A stretch of DNA of 64,000 nucleotides from Ulota crispa. Its lineage: Eukaryota > Streptophyta > Bryopsida > Orthotrichales > Orthotrichaceae. A program made the translations under genes and the position numbers. Below are positions 47,377-60,986 of this stretch, piece by piece. The stretch spans positions 10,938,789 to 11,002,788 of the forward strand of contig OY987242.1 in NCBI GenBank assembly GCA_963920765.1. The letters are read 5' to 3'. The notes under the pieces are model-generated. The model did not search any database. It was not told where the DNA came from and worked only from the letters and a program-made list of their open reading frames with translations. How positions within the stretch are numbered: the stretch's first letter is position 1; each line of letters opens with the position of its first letter.

Positions 47377-48414
47377 TATATCATCTCATCACACATTTAT
47401 ACATCTTGAGTAATTTGTCTAGACATTTTTGTTTAGGTACTTTTTGTCCTTTCTTATTGTCATGCATGTACAATGTACTAGCAATGCATTTTGGAAGCTC
47501 TGAAAAGTATTGACTTCTGTATCAGATTAAGCGCATCTAGAAAACACTATTTGCTGAATCAGCCATAGCAAGGTCAATATTCATGCACTACTAGTATATG
47601 CCCGTTGTACCAACGAGTGCAATAGCAACCTTATCACAAAATATAGCCTATTACTATCCCCGTGTCCCATATCCCCATGCCCTTATCCCCATGCTCCCTA
47701 TCTCTGTGCTCCCCTATCCTTGTGCCTCCTATCCTTAAGCTCCCAAATTTTACTTTATTCCATTTATAAATTTAGTTAAACTTGTACTCTACTCTATTTT
47801 ATTTTACACCCAATATGGGATTTTTTAATATATGTGATGATGAGATATTGAAAAAGATTGTATTCTATTCTTGCTTGTATTTGTCTACATATAAAAAAAA
47901 GTTGTATTCTTTTATTTACAACAATAATCCTAGGGGCAATTAATATGTGATTCAAGTTTTGAAGCCATGGATGTTTTTTTATGATATAATGAACGAGACT
48001 ATTTTTTTCCCTTGCATCTTTGCCTATTATTGGTATTTAATATGTACTAAACTAACTTCAAATCAATCCAAAGATTGAAATTGCATCAATGAATGTCAGA
48101 CAATGATGTGTCAGTTTTGATAGTCTGATATAATGCAGTGTTTCAAACCCATTAATGATAGTTGGCAATTTTTTTCATTAGTTTCTTAATGTGATACATG
48201 TTGCAATCATGACAACTTGTTATTTTATATAAAAGAGCAGTTCCTGAAACGGTTAATGACTATTAATAATTAAATAAACAAGTCCAAATAAATAAGAATT
48301 CCTAATTTGTACCATCTACATATGAACCTATATTTCCCAATTACCCATTTGTTTTGGACCTAGAATTACTTGCAATCACAAGATTTTGGCCCATCAGTTG
48401 GAGTTTAACCCCTA
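46612..48414. other. AT-rich intergenic DNA
   Basis: No gene recognised. Contains a TA microsatellite (47338-47373), a degenerate array of about TATCCCCATGC (about 47655-47740), and 47765-47810, which resembles 15900-15950. Confidence 0.45.
47338..47373. repeat. TA microsatellite
   Basis: About 17-18 uninterrupted TA units. Confidence 0.9.
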
Positions 48415-48418
48415 AATG

Positions 48419-48948
48419 TTCAAAGGAGTAAGGGCAAAACATAGATGTATTATAAATAATACTTATGTAACTTTGATGAATTTTGCTTGAAAAGAAAAAA
48501 TAAGAATCATGATGTTTAGTAATTATCCATATACTAGTCAAACATTCAAAAAAAAATTTGGATTTTATTTAATGAAATTAGAAGCATTTACCATTTAATA
48601 TTCACCAAAATTACAAATTTTATGCATAGATTTTAAAATTTGGTATGATTGGTTAAAAGCATACATTCTATTGTAAACTTCAAAAAGGCAATCTTTTCAA
48701 AGGAGAGAATATCATTAGTTTTCCAAAACAGTAAATTTTATAATACTAGCAAATACTGAAGTGTTTGTTTTTGAAAAATTCTCCTTGATGGAGTTAAACT
48801 TGGATTGACATGATTCAAGTTGGATTGGAAAGAAGACTAGATTTTCTATTTAAAATTTTGAACATATTTTTTTAAAGTTTTTTTTTCATCTTAGGTTTCC
48901 GCAAAAAACAGGCAGCAATCAAAAAATGGTTGATTGAGTGCTTAGGGG
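48419..48948. mobile_element. T10: TTAA-flanked element
   Basis: 530 bp. Left CCCCTAAATGTTCAAAGG after TTAA (48415-48418); right CCCCTAAGCACTCAATC on the other strand, before TTAA (48949-48952). An inverse copy is T11 at 54129-54674, sharing for example AAATACTGAAGTGTTTG and GAGTTAAACTTGGATTGACA. Confidence 0.85.
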
Positions 48949-48952
48949 TTAA

Positions 48953-51900
48953 TGAATAAAATATGCCATCAAACAAAATACATGTATATTTGTTGGCATC
49001 ACTAATTTAATACCTTCAATTGTAATACATTCAATTTTAGACAGCAGTAGTGGCTACTAGACTGAATAAAAAATTAGCATAGCCTAATATGTATATTTTT
49101 TTATGCATTTGGCAATTTATGTTTGATAATGCGTCTATGTATTCACTTATTACACCTGATGCTATTATAATTTTGTTTTTTGCCTTCTAGGTTCTAAAGC
49201 TATTTAAACTTCTATTTTTTGTGTTTGTCATCTTCTCCACAAGTTGTTTAATATTCAACCTAATATAATTCGCTCTAAAAGATGTAAGACATGCAATTTT
49301 TAAAGTGTAACATATCATATACTATTAAAAATTGCTGTAATGCAACTCCACATCATCATTATTTATTATCAAATCATAATTTTTTTTAGGGTAGCAAATT
49401 TAACATGTAGCGTGTTATCTATATATCAAAATTTGTAATGAGAATTACTTTGTCATACATGTACTCATAATTTTGCAAAAATACATATTGAATTTTTTTA
49501 CTTAAGCAATGAGCATCAAATACAAAAGATTATACAATAAACAAAAGCTTCATATTACTACATAAACAATACATTGTAATTTGCAAGGAAAATTTTGACA
49601 ATGTTGAAAAATAAAAAAATACGTTTGCTAACGTGATATCATTTTATATTTCTATATATAAAAACTATCTTTATTGTTGCTAGGTTTATTTTAATTGCAA
49701 AGAACAAATGAGAATTTCTAATGCTGTAATAATTTGATATAGGAGAATAACAATTTTGTCAACTATTTATGCTTTTACCTTTTATGTAGTATCTATTGCA
49801 TTAATGTTTACCCACTCTGTTTCATTAAAAAAATCCATATTCGAGCACCATTTTATTGGTGGTGAGATGTTTTATCCAACATATAATATTTTACGCATGC
49901 CTTTCTCTCTTCAGATTTATACCATTGTAAAAAGATATGTTTGTGGTTATAGAAACATACATTTGATATTAGATTTAATTTTGCTAAGTCCAACTATATA
50001 GGTTCTACACTATCAAGAGGATGTTTTACAATTATAAAAATATGTTTTTGCAGGTATTTTGTATACAAAAAACAAAATTAATACAAATTGTATTGTCCAA
50101 TGAACATACTTTTATTTTTTTCATATTTTTTTGTTTGGGTTTGCATTTTTATAAACGTTGCATCAAATATTTGTTGTATCGTTGGTCAAAATTTTCTTTT
50201 TCATATTATTGTTTTTCTTTTCAATAATGCCAAGGATTATTTTCACCTTCTCTTGACATGTAATTATAGTATTATATATTTTTAACAGTTATCTATGACA
50301 TTTGCGTATATTAATTCCTTTCAATTCTCTATAAACTTAGCAATTTCTTTTTGGATATCTTTTTTGCAATTAAGCAACATCAAATATATTGTTTTTATGT
50401 ATCATTGAGACAGTATATGTTTTTCTTCATTATATTTTTTTCTCAATTTAGTTCTTTCATTTGTATCTATAATTTGTTTATATTATACAAAATGTATTGT
50501 ATTGTGAGCCATTCATTATCTCAAATATTAAACAAAAATTGACGCTTGTTAATAAGACCCACTAATTGATCATTTCTAGTGCATATATAATCAGAAATAA
50601 AAGACTTGAAATTTGGATATTTTTCAATAAAATAGGATATCATTGGTTTTTTTTTTCAAAATTTTTAATGACTTCATAAACAATAAAATTATATAATAGT
50701 TGTTCTTTTATAAATTTTTGCTTCATTTATTAAATATAATATCAATGTTATCGTGTGTGTGATATATAATCATAAATAATACTTTGATTTTATGAGATAC
50801 TTGCTTTGTTACTAATAAAAACTAGAAGTACATAATGAACCTACTTTTGTTGTCTTTCCAACAATTGTCCAATTGAACATGTATAATAGAAGGGAATTAT
50901 TTAAGAAGATTACGATTTATTAACTTTATGTTTAATATAGACATTACAATAGTCAGCTTTTTTTAATATTACATTGTCTATTGTCATGTTTATATAGAAG
51001 AAGATCCTATTATATGTGAAAAAACAAAAAAAATTACTGTGTATTTGTTCACCTTCCAAAATTTACAGTAGTTTGTATATTAAACTAATAGTTTGTTTGT
51101 AATTTGCCAAAAATTTATTTAATATAAAGTGCGCATATTTTAAATCTCTATGCTCATAAATAAAGATACCCAAAATGGAGACCTGACAATTTTGTAATCT
51201 ATATGTTAATCTTGATTTATTTGCAAAACATGGAGACGCGGTATTGGAATGATCCATCTTGATATATATGATTAACAATTTCTTTTGGAATGACATGTGA
51301 CAACGTTCTGTTACTATAATACTGAATTCAAATGCTCTCTTATTTATTCAAATGAGCATGATATTTTTTATTATACAGAATTTATATATGTGATTGTTTA
51401 ATATGGACATTTTAAATATTCATCAATTTCTTGTAATATCTATAGTGACAAAATTTATTTGCAATATAATTTGAAAAAATTAATTTTGGATACTGTTACA
51501 AAATAATTAAAAAATCATATGAAATCCAACATCTGTCTGTTTTTTATAAATCAAATATTTATGTTAGATAATCATATTATGGAAAGAAATTAACAATTAT
51601 GGAAAGTGAAATACAAAATTTTAATAAATACTTACAAAATAAACACGCAGTATTGTAAATATAAAAACTTATATATACTAGAAGAATTATGTATTATTAA
51701 AATAATTCTAAAATAAAATGTTTACACCATCCATAATCTCTAATAATTTCTTTCACTTTGTTTTTGAAAGTAAAAATTATTTTACAATGTTTTCTTATAT
51801 AAAACAAAGTTCTTATATGATGGAGCATTGTGTCAAATTTTTACTCTAATATCACATTCATTAATTTGTTTGCTTATTTTGTCAATTTGGTGATTTGAAG

Positions 51901-54128
51901 AATATTTATGTTGCAGTACTATTGAACTTCACATTGTCAATTAGAAACTTATGTCGAGCAATTAGCTGGGGCGGTGTTGCAGATCCGAGAATACAAAATA
52001 CACAAACTCTTTTTAAACTACATAAAATACAAAATAATAAAAAGAAAAAACAACATTTAGTCCAGTCTCATAAATACAATATATGAGTCACGCATCATGC
52101 TTAAAATAATAGAGTTTTGTTGTTATTTTGTTGTTTTTTACCGTTCTTCAATACATATTTATGGTTCAATTTAATTGAGATATCACTTTGAGGTTGTATG
52201 TTATGTTGTTTTTATTGCTTTGTGTTTCTAAGCAAGTAACTTAGTTCTAAATTTTTCAAGTTAAAAACAAAAGTCCTCACTCCTTTGTATATTATGATTT
52301 ATGCTATGATCTTGTGAATGCTTGAATATAGAGGAAGAGTTTTCATTACTTGTTTATTTTGTTGTGTTATCTTTTTTAATCTTGAAAAAAACATTTGAGG
52401 CATTCACTTTAATGTTCAAAATATAAATAATATAGTGTAGTAAAAAATGGAAGGGATTAGACCGTATAAGTAATTACATAGCACCAAAAAATATGCAAAA
52501 AGTCTTTTTTATATAATTAAAGGAGTTCTTGTATTCATGCTTGGGAAGTAAATAACCCTCTAAAAATTACCTTTCTGTCATAAGGAAAGTATCCAAATAT
52601 GCAAAGAGTGATCTACTCAAAGTTTAGAATGACAATAAGGATATAATATTCAATACAATATTATTTTCATATTTATTTTCCGAACGTAACTTGATAAATG
52701 CATTTCAAATCTAATAATGATTATTGCTAGGTATGTAGATTTTTTTATACATTTGTTGTTGCAATAATTTTTTTCATAGTTTTTTTTAAGTATATGGTGG
52801 ATAGAAGTTTGTCTCTTTTCATCAAAATTTTGATGACATCATTTTTTATTAAAAAATACATCTATTTTTTTTATATCTTTGAAGGAGCTGCTAATATTTA
52901 TACATGCGATTTGTGCTCATAAATGACATTTTTTTGTACAATGTTGAATAAATGAATCACTCTTTCAAGTTATGCAATATATATGGCTTACCATCTTTAA
53001 TATTTAAAAATAGAATTTTTTTTTTTTTTCGAAGTGCATTTTATTTATTAACATATTGATTCATGCTAATAAATAGTACAAATTTTTTTCTACACGCTAT
53101 TTCAATATCACTTACAAAAATCACATTTTAAATTTATTCTAACCTAAAGAGCATGTTCACTAGACGTCTTTTGCAATTTAAAGATCTTGCGTCTTTCATA
53201 ATTTTCATTGCAAATTTGTCATTATCTGTAATTTCTAAATATACTTCTTATTTGACACAATTTTTGGGATTGGGATAGAAAATTAGAATAAAAATTTGTC
53301 TTTCAATAGTAAACGCATACAACTAAAAAATATTAGTGTAATTATTTTTTTTGCGTTTTTGAAAATATGTGTTATGAACTATGACAATGTCCTTGTTTTG
53401 TTGCATTAACATACAATACCAACTTTTAGCAAAGATTTTTTGTTTGAACTTGATGATCAAATGATTCGTACATTGCAAACATGATTTTTATGCAAAAAAA
53501 CATATAGCAAAACATTAAGTTTATAATCAAAATATTTTTTATTAGCCTTTCATTTGACGCGCTGCGTACAAGCAACATTGTACATATTGGTTTAACTTTT
53601 TACCAATGTACTAGTGCATCAAAAAACAATTTAAACAAGCAATTTCAATTTTTAGAATTTTGATCTTGCGCATCAAAATTGATTGTTTTTACACTAAATA
53701 TTATATACAAAAATTCAAAAGCACTCATGACAAAAAATAGCCACAACTATTGACCATATATAAAGTTATTATAATTACATTGTTTAAAAGAGTAGTATGA
53801 CCAATATGCATAATATGTTAAATTTTTCTATAATCACATCAATATTTGTAAATAAAAATTGCTATATGAATATTCAAATATAAATTTTAATTTTGATAAA
53901 TCCTAAACTCTAAAGCTTTTGGATTTTTTAAATGCATAGGATAGTAGAAAATTAAATAATATTAGTAATTTTCTTTAATATATGAGCAAATACATTTATT
54001 TACCACAAGACCAAGTTTTGTGACGTTACAAGACTCTATTATTTTTTATACCAATTTTTTTTAGAAATTTAAAATTTATAGAGTTTTATAATATTTTATT
54101 TGCAATTTGCAACATTTGTAAAACTAAA
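48953..54128. other. 5.2-kb very AT-rich tract between inverse copies T10 and T11
   Basis: No MITE and no recognised gene; base composition is more AT-rich than elsewhere. A small GC-higher patch at 51930-52000 reads ETYVEQLAGAVLQIREY on the plus strand and could be an exon, but splice borders and family could not be settled. Confidence 0.45.
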
Positions 54129-54674
54129 CCTCTAAGCGCTCAATCAACCATTTTTTGGTCGTTGCCTGATTTTTGTGGGCTGCCCGAGATGAAAAAAAAG
54201 AAACTTTAAAAAATATATTTAAAAAATTTTAAACAAAAAATCAAGTCTTCTTTTCAACCCAACTTGAATCATGTCAATCCAAGTTTAACTCCATCAAGGA
54301 GAATTTTTCAAAAACAAACACTTCAGTATTTGCTAGTATTATAAAATTTACTATTTCGGAAAACTAATGATATTTTCTCCTTTGAAAAGATTGCCTTTTT
54401 GAAGTTTACAATAGAATGTATGCTTTTAACCAATCATACCAAATTTTAAAATCTATGCATAAAATTTGTAATTTTGGTGAATATTAAATGGTAAAAGCTT
54501 CTAATTTCATTAAATAAAATCCAAAGCTTTTTTTGAATGTTTGACTAGTATATGGATAATTACTAAACATCATGATTCTTATTTTTTCTTTTCAAGCAAA
54601 ATTCATCAAAGTTACATAAGTATTATTTTATAAAACATATATGTTTTGCCCTTACCCCCTTGGGCATTTAGGGG
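54129..54674. mobile_element. T11: TTAA element, inverse copy of T10
   Basis: 546 bp. Left CCTCTAAGCGCTCAATC after TAAA (54125-54128, decayed TTAA); right CCCCTAAATGCCCAAGGGGG on the other strand, before TTAA (54675-54678). That TTAA is also the left flank of T12. Confidence 0.85.
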
Positions 54675-54678
54675 TTAA

Positions 54679-55603
54679 CTCCAAAAGGTTCAAACAATGT
54701 TTTTTGACAACATAGCAATTTTAAGCAATTCACTATAAATGGATTTTATTTTATTTTTGAAATTTTCACACATGATTTTTCCAAAATGTAGCTCTAAGGT
54801 CAAATAGTTTTCATGACTTTTTACTACATGGTTCAAAAGTTATTGCATGACATATAGTTTTCTTTGTTCATCAAGCAATTTGGGCACTTCAAATTTTTAT
54901 CAAGAATCACATTAAAAAAATTTGAAATTAAAATTTGAAATTTATATATATTTAAAAACCTTTGAATCATTCATTTTTGATCAATAAAATGAAAGTTATG
55001 AGGAGATTGTGTTTGCGGGCAATTATGGAGTTTGCACTCTGAATAAACTTTTAAGTCCTTTATTTTACTCAAATTTTAATGTTTTGGAAAAAAAAAAAGC
55101 CAAAATACGGAAATTATTTATTACAACATTACAACCATTGGGATTGACATTTTGATTTTTTATAATTAGATTATTAACAAGTTAGTGTTTTGAATCACTC
55201 TTTACTTTTTTTTACTTACATTTCTTTTCCTACTTATTGTATAATTCCAAATGATTTAAAATATTTCAAGTGTGTACCTAACTTGCACTAAAGAATGATT
55301 CCAAAAAGTTACAACCATTTTGAAATTTTCATCATACAAACATGACTTTCTAAAGTGCAGCTGCCCAGATTTTTGCAAGAACAAAAAATGGCTTTTTGTT
55401 AATTCTAACTCAATTATTTAACAATCTACAAGGTAGAAATTTGCTGAATTTTTTTCCACATCTTTGGATACTAGTGCTAGTGCATTACAAGATATTACAA
55501 ATAGATGTGCCCAAAAATTATTTTTATCTAAAATTTGGTACTTGTACTAGAAATGACAATTTTGGAGCAGTTTTGATGAAAAATAGTTAAAAGCCTTTAG
55601 GAG
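54679..55603. mobile_element. T12: TTAA-flanked element, sister of T4
   Basis: 925 bp. Left CTCCAAAAGGTTCAAAC directly after the TTAA shared with T11; right CTCCTAAAGGCTTTTAAC on the other strand, before TTAA (55604-55607). Colinear with T4, in the same orientation. Confidence 0.85.
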
Positions 55604-55607
55604 TTAA

Positions 55608-57618
55608 TATGTAATTAATTTTTAAACAATTGTATGAATTTTCAATTATTAAAACATTGAAATTTCAATTTTATTGTTGATTTAAAATAATAAGTTAAAA
55701 TCGTTTGTTCATTTATAGTTTATGTAAATATAGATATTGTTTGAAATCAACGTTTTAAAAACGAAAGGTGGGCGAAGATAGGCCGTGTGATGAACAAAAC
55801 AGCATTGACTTTTTAAATTGTAAATGACGTCTTCTAGATTGACAACATGCATATGTTAGTGGACAAAATTGTGGTGGCAAAGAGACAGCTGATTTTCATT
55901 GGAACTAATATTTTGATAAAGTGGCAGCTTATGAAAGCTTCAAAAGACAAGAAATAGAAAAAAGAAGTGCTAATGAAAAATATTTTGCATGTCATCTTCT
56001 GCTCTAAAGAGCCATTTTGCCATTGATGCAATCAAAAATGGGCTTGATGAAAGTGTGGTCATTGTACTTTAAATTAACCACCGCCTCTTTCTACCTTGTC
56101 ATATTTGGAGACATTTTATCTTTCTTCACCTTCGCCAACTCCGTTGTTTTTTAAGAATACACTGTTAGAGCAATGAAGCCTTTAAATCCTATTGTAAATT
56201 GCATTTTCAACAAAATAAAAATAAATAAATAAATAAAATAAAAACCCCGTCTCAAATTCTGACATGTCTGTACTTTGGATATTTTATATCAAGTTTCTCC
56301 TAAAATCTTAAATTCTAAAGTCAGCCCTAAAAATCAACTACTTGTATTGATGATGATTTTGAGATATTTGTCATATTTGGTGCAGTTAAGACAAACTTGT
56401 TTTAATGACAAACAATGACTTGTTGTTGTTGCTTGTAAAATGTCTAAATTTTGCAAATTGACATTTAAACTACTTCTGTTCACATGAAGATTTTAATGAT
56501 TTTTTGGTAATCTTTTTCAAGAAACAAGGGCAATTTTTTGGTGACAATGTATTAAAATTGCAAAACTCCAATGTCAAAATAAAAATCGTTTTAGGTTACT
56601 TACATTTGTCAAAGAAAGGAACTTGCAAGTTTGGGAAAAGATGAGATACATATGTCCAAAAGTAGCATTTATAAGTTTCAACCCACTTTTTATGGATTTG
56701 CTCTTGATATATTTTTTTTATTATTTTTACACCACGTTTTACACTTGAAAAAATTGGCTAGTTTTATATTCGGTAGTCTAAAATTTTATATTTTGACTTT
56801 TTTAATTTCAATTCTCTTACAATGCATTAAATACTTGTTCTCAAATAATCAATAGACATTCATTATTATTTACTAAAATGAAAGCCACGCTCACTTTAAA
56901 TCCTTCATCATTAATTAAAGCAATTTTTTAATATTGTACCCATTTGAAATAGTCTTTTTGTACTCTATTTTCTAATTTCAAAGAAACTTTGGAATTATGT
57001 GCTTATGTTTTCAATAAAATGTAAAATGAGTATTTACAAATTTTCTAAATTGTTATACGTTCAACAACGTAAACAGGTATTATTCCATAGCAATGTGACA
57101 CAATTTAGTAATCATTGAATTTGAATCTAGTTAAACTTCAATGAATTTCTAGTATAAGGTGATTATGATGCATTAATGTTGGAATAATTGATAGATGTTT
57201 TTTAGGTCTTTTGAAGGTATATACACTCTACGATGTAGTATATTTTTAATTGTTTATAGTTTTTATTGAGTAGATTTTTATGAATAGATAAGAAGCATTG
57301 TTATACAAATGGCCTAATATTTTACATATGTCTCTTAATATTTTACAAAAACTCTTCAAATTTTCCTGTAAATCTACTAATAATTTTTACAGATATTTTT
57401 TCAACAATGTATTTTTGTGTTCTTATGTGTTTTAAGGGTTGATTCAAAATGGCATGTTTTGTAAGTACAAAGTTTGTGAGTAAAGTAGAGAAAATTTGAA
57501 AAATAACTCCATATGATATTATTTTGAACAACTACTTGCAAGTGTTTAAGAAAATTAATCCTAAAGTTTACGTACATTATAAGACTTCAATGATCAAAGT
57601 CAATACCAAGTTTGTGTT
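55608..57618. other. AT-rich intergenic DNA, no gene recognised
   Basis: No recognised product or element ends. An AAAT-type microsatellite lies at about 56213-56240. Confidence 0.4.
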
Positions 57619-57946
57619 TTAACCCCTAAAGGACCAAGGGTATTTTTTGAAAAAAACCTTCAGAAACTGTCAACTTATACACAACATTGATAACCTTCAC
57701 TAGGGGGGTCCCCTTTTGCTCCCCCAATATGAGGATCCTCCAGCAAATGCCATTCAATAGTTATAGATTTCACCAATCAGTTTCGAGAATTTATAACTAA
57801 ACTCTCCCTCCAGGTATATAGGGGGGAATATCCCTCCACAACTAGGGGGAGGAATATAAACCGGTGAACAATGTTATGTAGTGCATTGCCCAAAATTGAA
57901 AATAAATACTCTCCTTCTAAACTTCAACTGTACAAAAGTGTGTTAA

Positions 57947-58851
57947 CCCTTTAAAGACCACACACATTTTCCCAAAATCCAATAGAAACCAAGGTAATAA
58001 AATTAGATGTGCATTTGAATCAAATACAACCCAATCTGAATAATCCAGCCGTACAAATGTGAAGGACACCTTGTTTATTGTAATGTATCAAAATTTCAGC
58101 TAGATCTACCATTGGAGGTGAAATATTATAATGATTAAGTGAGCCGTATGCAGAAAATCTCTAGTTTTTCATGCTTGTGTGGTTTTGAATGTTAATGCTT
58201 CATGCAAGCTTTGGTTGAGATGAGCCTTGCATTTCTAGAAAGCAAGGTTTCCCACCTTTCCAACAAGACTAGTTTCACACAAAATAGACAAAAATAGCAA
58301 TCACAAGGTGTAGCTAAGTGGATAAAAAGGGTCGAAAATCCCATTTTCTTTGCTACCCTAAAACAATTCTACAAGAAATTTGATAATTGTTATGAAAAAT
58401 CCAATTGGTGAAAGTAATCAAGAATTGGCCTCAAATGTAGGATGAATTTTTAAAACAATAAAATGATAGTATTATTTCAATGGATTCTCAAATACTACAA
58501 TTGTACTACTATCGTATAGAGAAATGATACAAGCGTATTTCTTAAGCAATTTGAATTTTTTAAGATTACACAATTGAAATGTGGCATTCTTCTTGGATGT
58601 TTGATGTATTGTGTTGTTGCTTTGATCCATCTTTGACCAAATATGGATACGTATTTTGAGGCCATGATGTATAAACACCATTATTTATCAACTCACATAT
58701 CCAATTCCATTGTTGTTTCTTGGGTTGGATGCAAAATTCTTGTGACCACAAGTGTTCTTCAGGATCATTTTCCAAATTGTTGAGCAATTTTATTGTATAT
58801 GCCAAAAACTACTCTCCCAAACCAAAATATGGTTTAGTGGTCTCTAAAGGG
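57947..58851. mobile_element. T14: TTAA-flanked element nested in T13
   Basis: 905 bp. Left CCCTTTAAAGACCACAC after TTAA (57943-57946); right CCCTTTAGAGACCACTAAAC on the other strand, before TTAA (58852-58855). Confidence 0.8.
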
Positions 58852-58855
58852 TTAA

Positions 58856-59265
58856 CCTCTAAATCCCTGAGTGTCCCCTTGGGGGAAAAATGAGATTTTG
58901 GACAGGTACCTATGACTAAACTACTTTGTGTGATTTTTTGAAACTTTTATGGAAGATGGGGAATTTGAAGATCAGTGTGCATATCTAATTTTTTTTTCAT
59001 TCTGACTTTTTTTGAAGAAGTAAAATGAATTATGAATTTTTTGGAGATGGGGCAGTCCAAACAGCAACATCTCCAAAAAAATTCAGAAATTCATTCTTTA
59101 CTTCTTCAAGAAAAGTCAGAATGAAAAAAAAATTAGATGTGCACACTGATTTTCAAATTCCCCATCTTCCATAAAAGTTTCAAAAAATCACACAAAGTAG
59201 TTTAGTCATAGGTACTTGCCCAAAATCTCATTTGTCCCCCAAGGGGACACTTAGGGATTTAGGGG
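58856..59265. mobile_element. T15: TTAA-flanked long hairpin nested in T13
   Basis: 410 bp, two arms of almost 200 bp around a centre near 59060. Left CCTCTAAATCCCTGAGTGTC after the TTAA shared with T14; right CCCCTAAATCCCTAAGTGTC on the other strand, before TTAA (59266-59269). Both arms resemble the right ends of T2 and T16 (TTTAGTCATAGGTAC). Confidence 0.85.
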
Positions 59266-60109
59266 TTAATTAAATAAACCAATGTGTGATAAAAAAATTC
59301 AGCTCATTTGACCGCGTGGATTGTAAGATTATAACAATCAAAGTGTGAAAAACAACATTTTTCATTCCTGCAAAATAAGGTCCGCAAAACTTCAAGTTCT
59401 CTTGGAGTAAATTTTTTGCTCTCTACAAATTTGAGCTGTTAGACCATTCATAAGTTTGTGATCTTAGGTTCACTCATGAAAAATTTCAAAAACAAACATA
59501 GAATCTAGCTTATTCTAAATTGCCCTGCAATGATGCAAGGAGGTTAAGTGAATTGGCAATGCACTAGTAATTTTTTCATGAATTCTTGTGACATGAGGAA
59601 GGCTTTCATTTGAAATCCAAAGAGTAAATGTTAGACACAAAAATTTGGAATATGTGTAAAAATTCAAGAGATTTGGATATTTATAGATTAAAAGATAATA
59701 AGGTTTAAATTTAAAAGAAACTAGTATTTTCTTGAAATTGCCCGGATATAGTTAGCAAAGTTTGACTCCTCTTAGAATGTGATGTAAGAGTTCATTTTTT
59801 TGGACTGTTTACACCATATTTTATTAGTTACATACATGCCAAATTTCAAAAGCTAAGGAGAGTTTTAGCATTAGATTCTCCAAAGATGCATAAATTGCCC
59901 AAGTTACCAAAATTCTTTTGAGTAGCATAACTTTTAAATCTGACATCCAATTGGGGGAAAAATTACATTTCCACTTGAGGGATGCATATTTACACCTTGT
60001 CTCACAATTTTGAGAACACCCAATAAAAATAGACTTTGTATGACTCTACCCAAATTCTCAAGTGTCAGTTACACAAACATTTGGTCCTTAGAGGTTCTTT
60101 AGGGGTTAA

Positions 60110-60982
60110 CCTCTCTTTTTCTTATGTGGTCTCACGCAAAGTCTTGATTAACCAAATGAATTTTAAATATGGTTAGGCCTTCTTTGACACAATTATCGTT
60201 TCATGAGCCACACATGTCAATTTATGAATTAAGTCCAACATTAAAAAAAACAAGCGCCTTGAACTCTTGAAGGTATTGTCAATTTACATCTTAAAATACA
60301 TTTAGAATAAGAATGGTGTTTTTTCATTATAAGAATATGTAAAAATTAAAAAAATAAGCCAAAGCAAAGCATTCAAAGCTATTAAGGTAAATCCGCAACA
60401 AGTTTTTGGACCAAAACCGTTAGGTATGAAGTGCATATTTGTTGATTGTATATAACCATACATTCATTTTTATTTAACAAATATAGAACAAAATATCCAT
60501 CACATTTAATTGCTAAATATGGACTTTGCAAAGTTCATAAAAAATAACTTAAAAAATATTTGTATACATATATGCAAATTTCAAGAGATCTCTTAATAAT
60601 TTGTCGTATTTTGTTTAAAATTGGGAGATCTCAAGATGTTTTGCATGGTCCATAATTACACTCATAGTTTATAACTAGATAAAAATTTATGTGTACACAT
60701 AGCCCATAACTATAAGGTTAGTTTGTGTTTGGTTAAACATGACATAAATACATTTACATGTGTTTTATAATTCAAGTGCATGCACATGTCATACTTGTTT
60801 AAATATTGCAATTCTCATTTCTAATTTGATGCAAATAAAATGAATTTTATTAAAAGACTCACTTGCTTTTGCAAAAAGGGCACATTGTTTTGAAAAAAAG
60901 GTGAACAATAGTCTCATTGTTAACCTCTTTTTAAGAGGCAGATATTATGGTCATAAATGTGTGTCCAAGCTTCAATTACATG
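60110..60982. other. AT-rich intergenic DNA, nothing recognised
   Basis: No gene or element ends noticed. Confidence 0.4.
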
Positions 60983-60986
60983 ATAA

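Larger units (their letters stand above)
57623..60105. mobile_element. T13: TTAA element, reversed T3-family copy with insertions
   Basis: Left end CCCCTAAAGGACCAAGGG after TTAA (57619-57622), the counterpart of T3's right end. Right end CCCCTAAAGAACCTCTAAGG on the other strand, before TTAA (60106-60109), the counterpart of T3's left end. T14 and T15 interrupt it between 57946 and 59270, and a GC-rich piece of roughly 190 bp lies at about 57685-57875. The remaining parts align with T3 in inverse order across the interruption (ACAAAAGTGTG, then AAATAAACCAATG). Confidence 0.75.
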
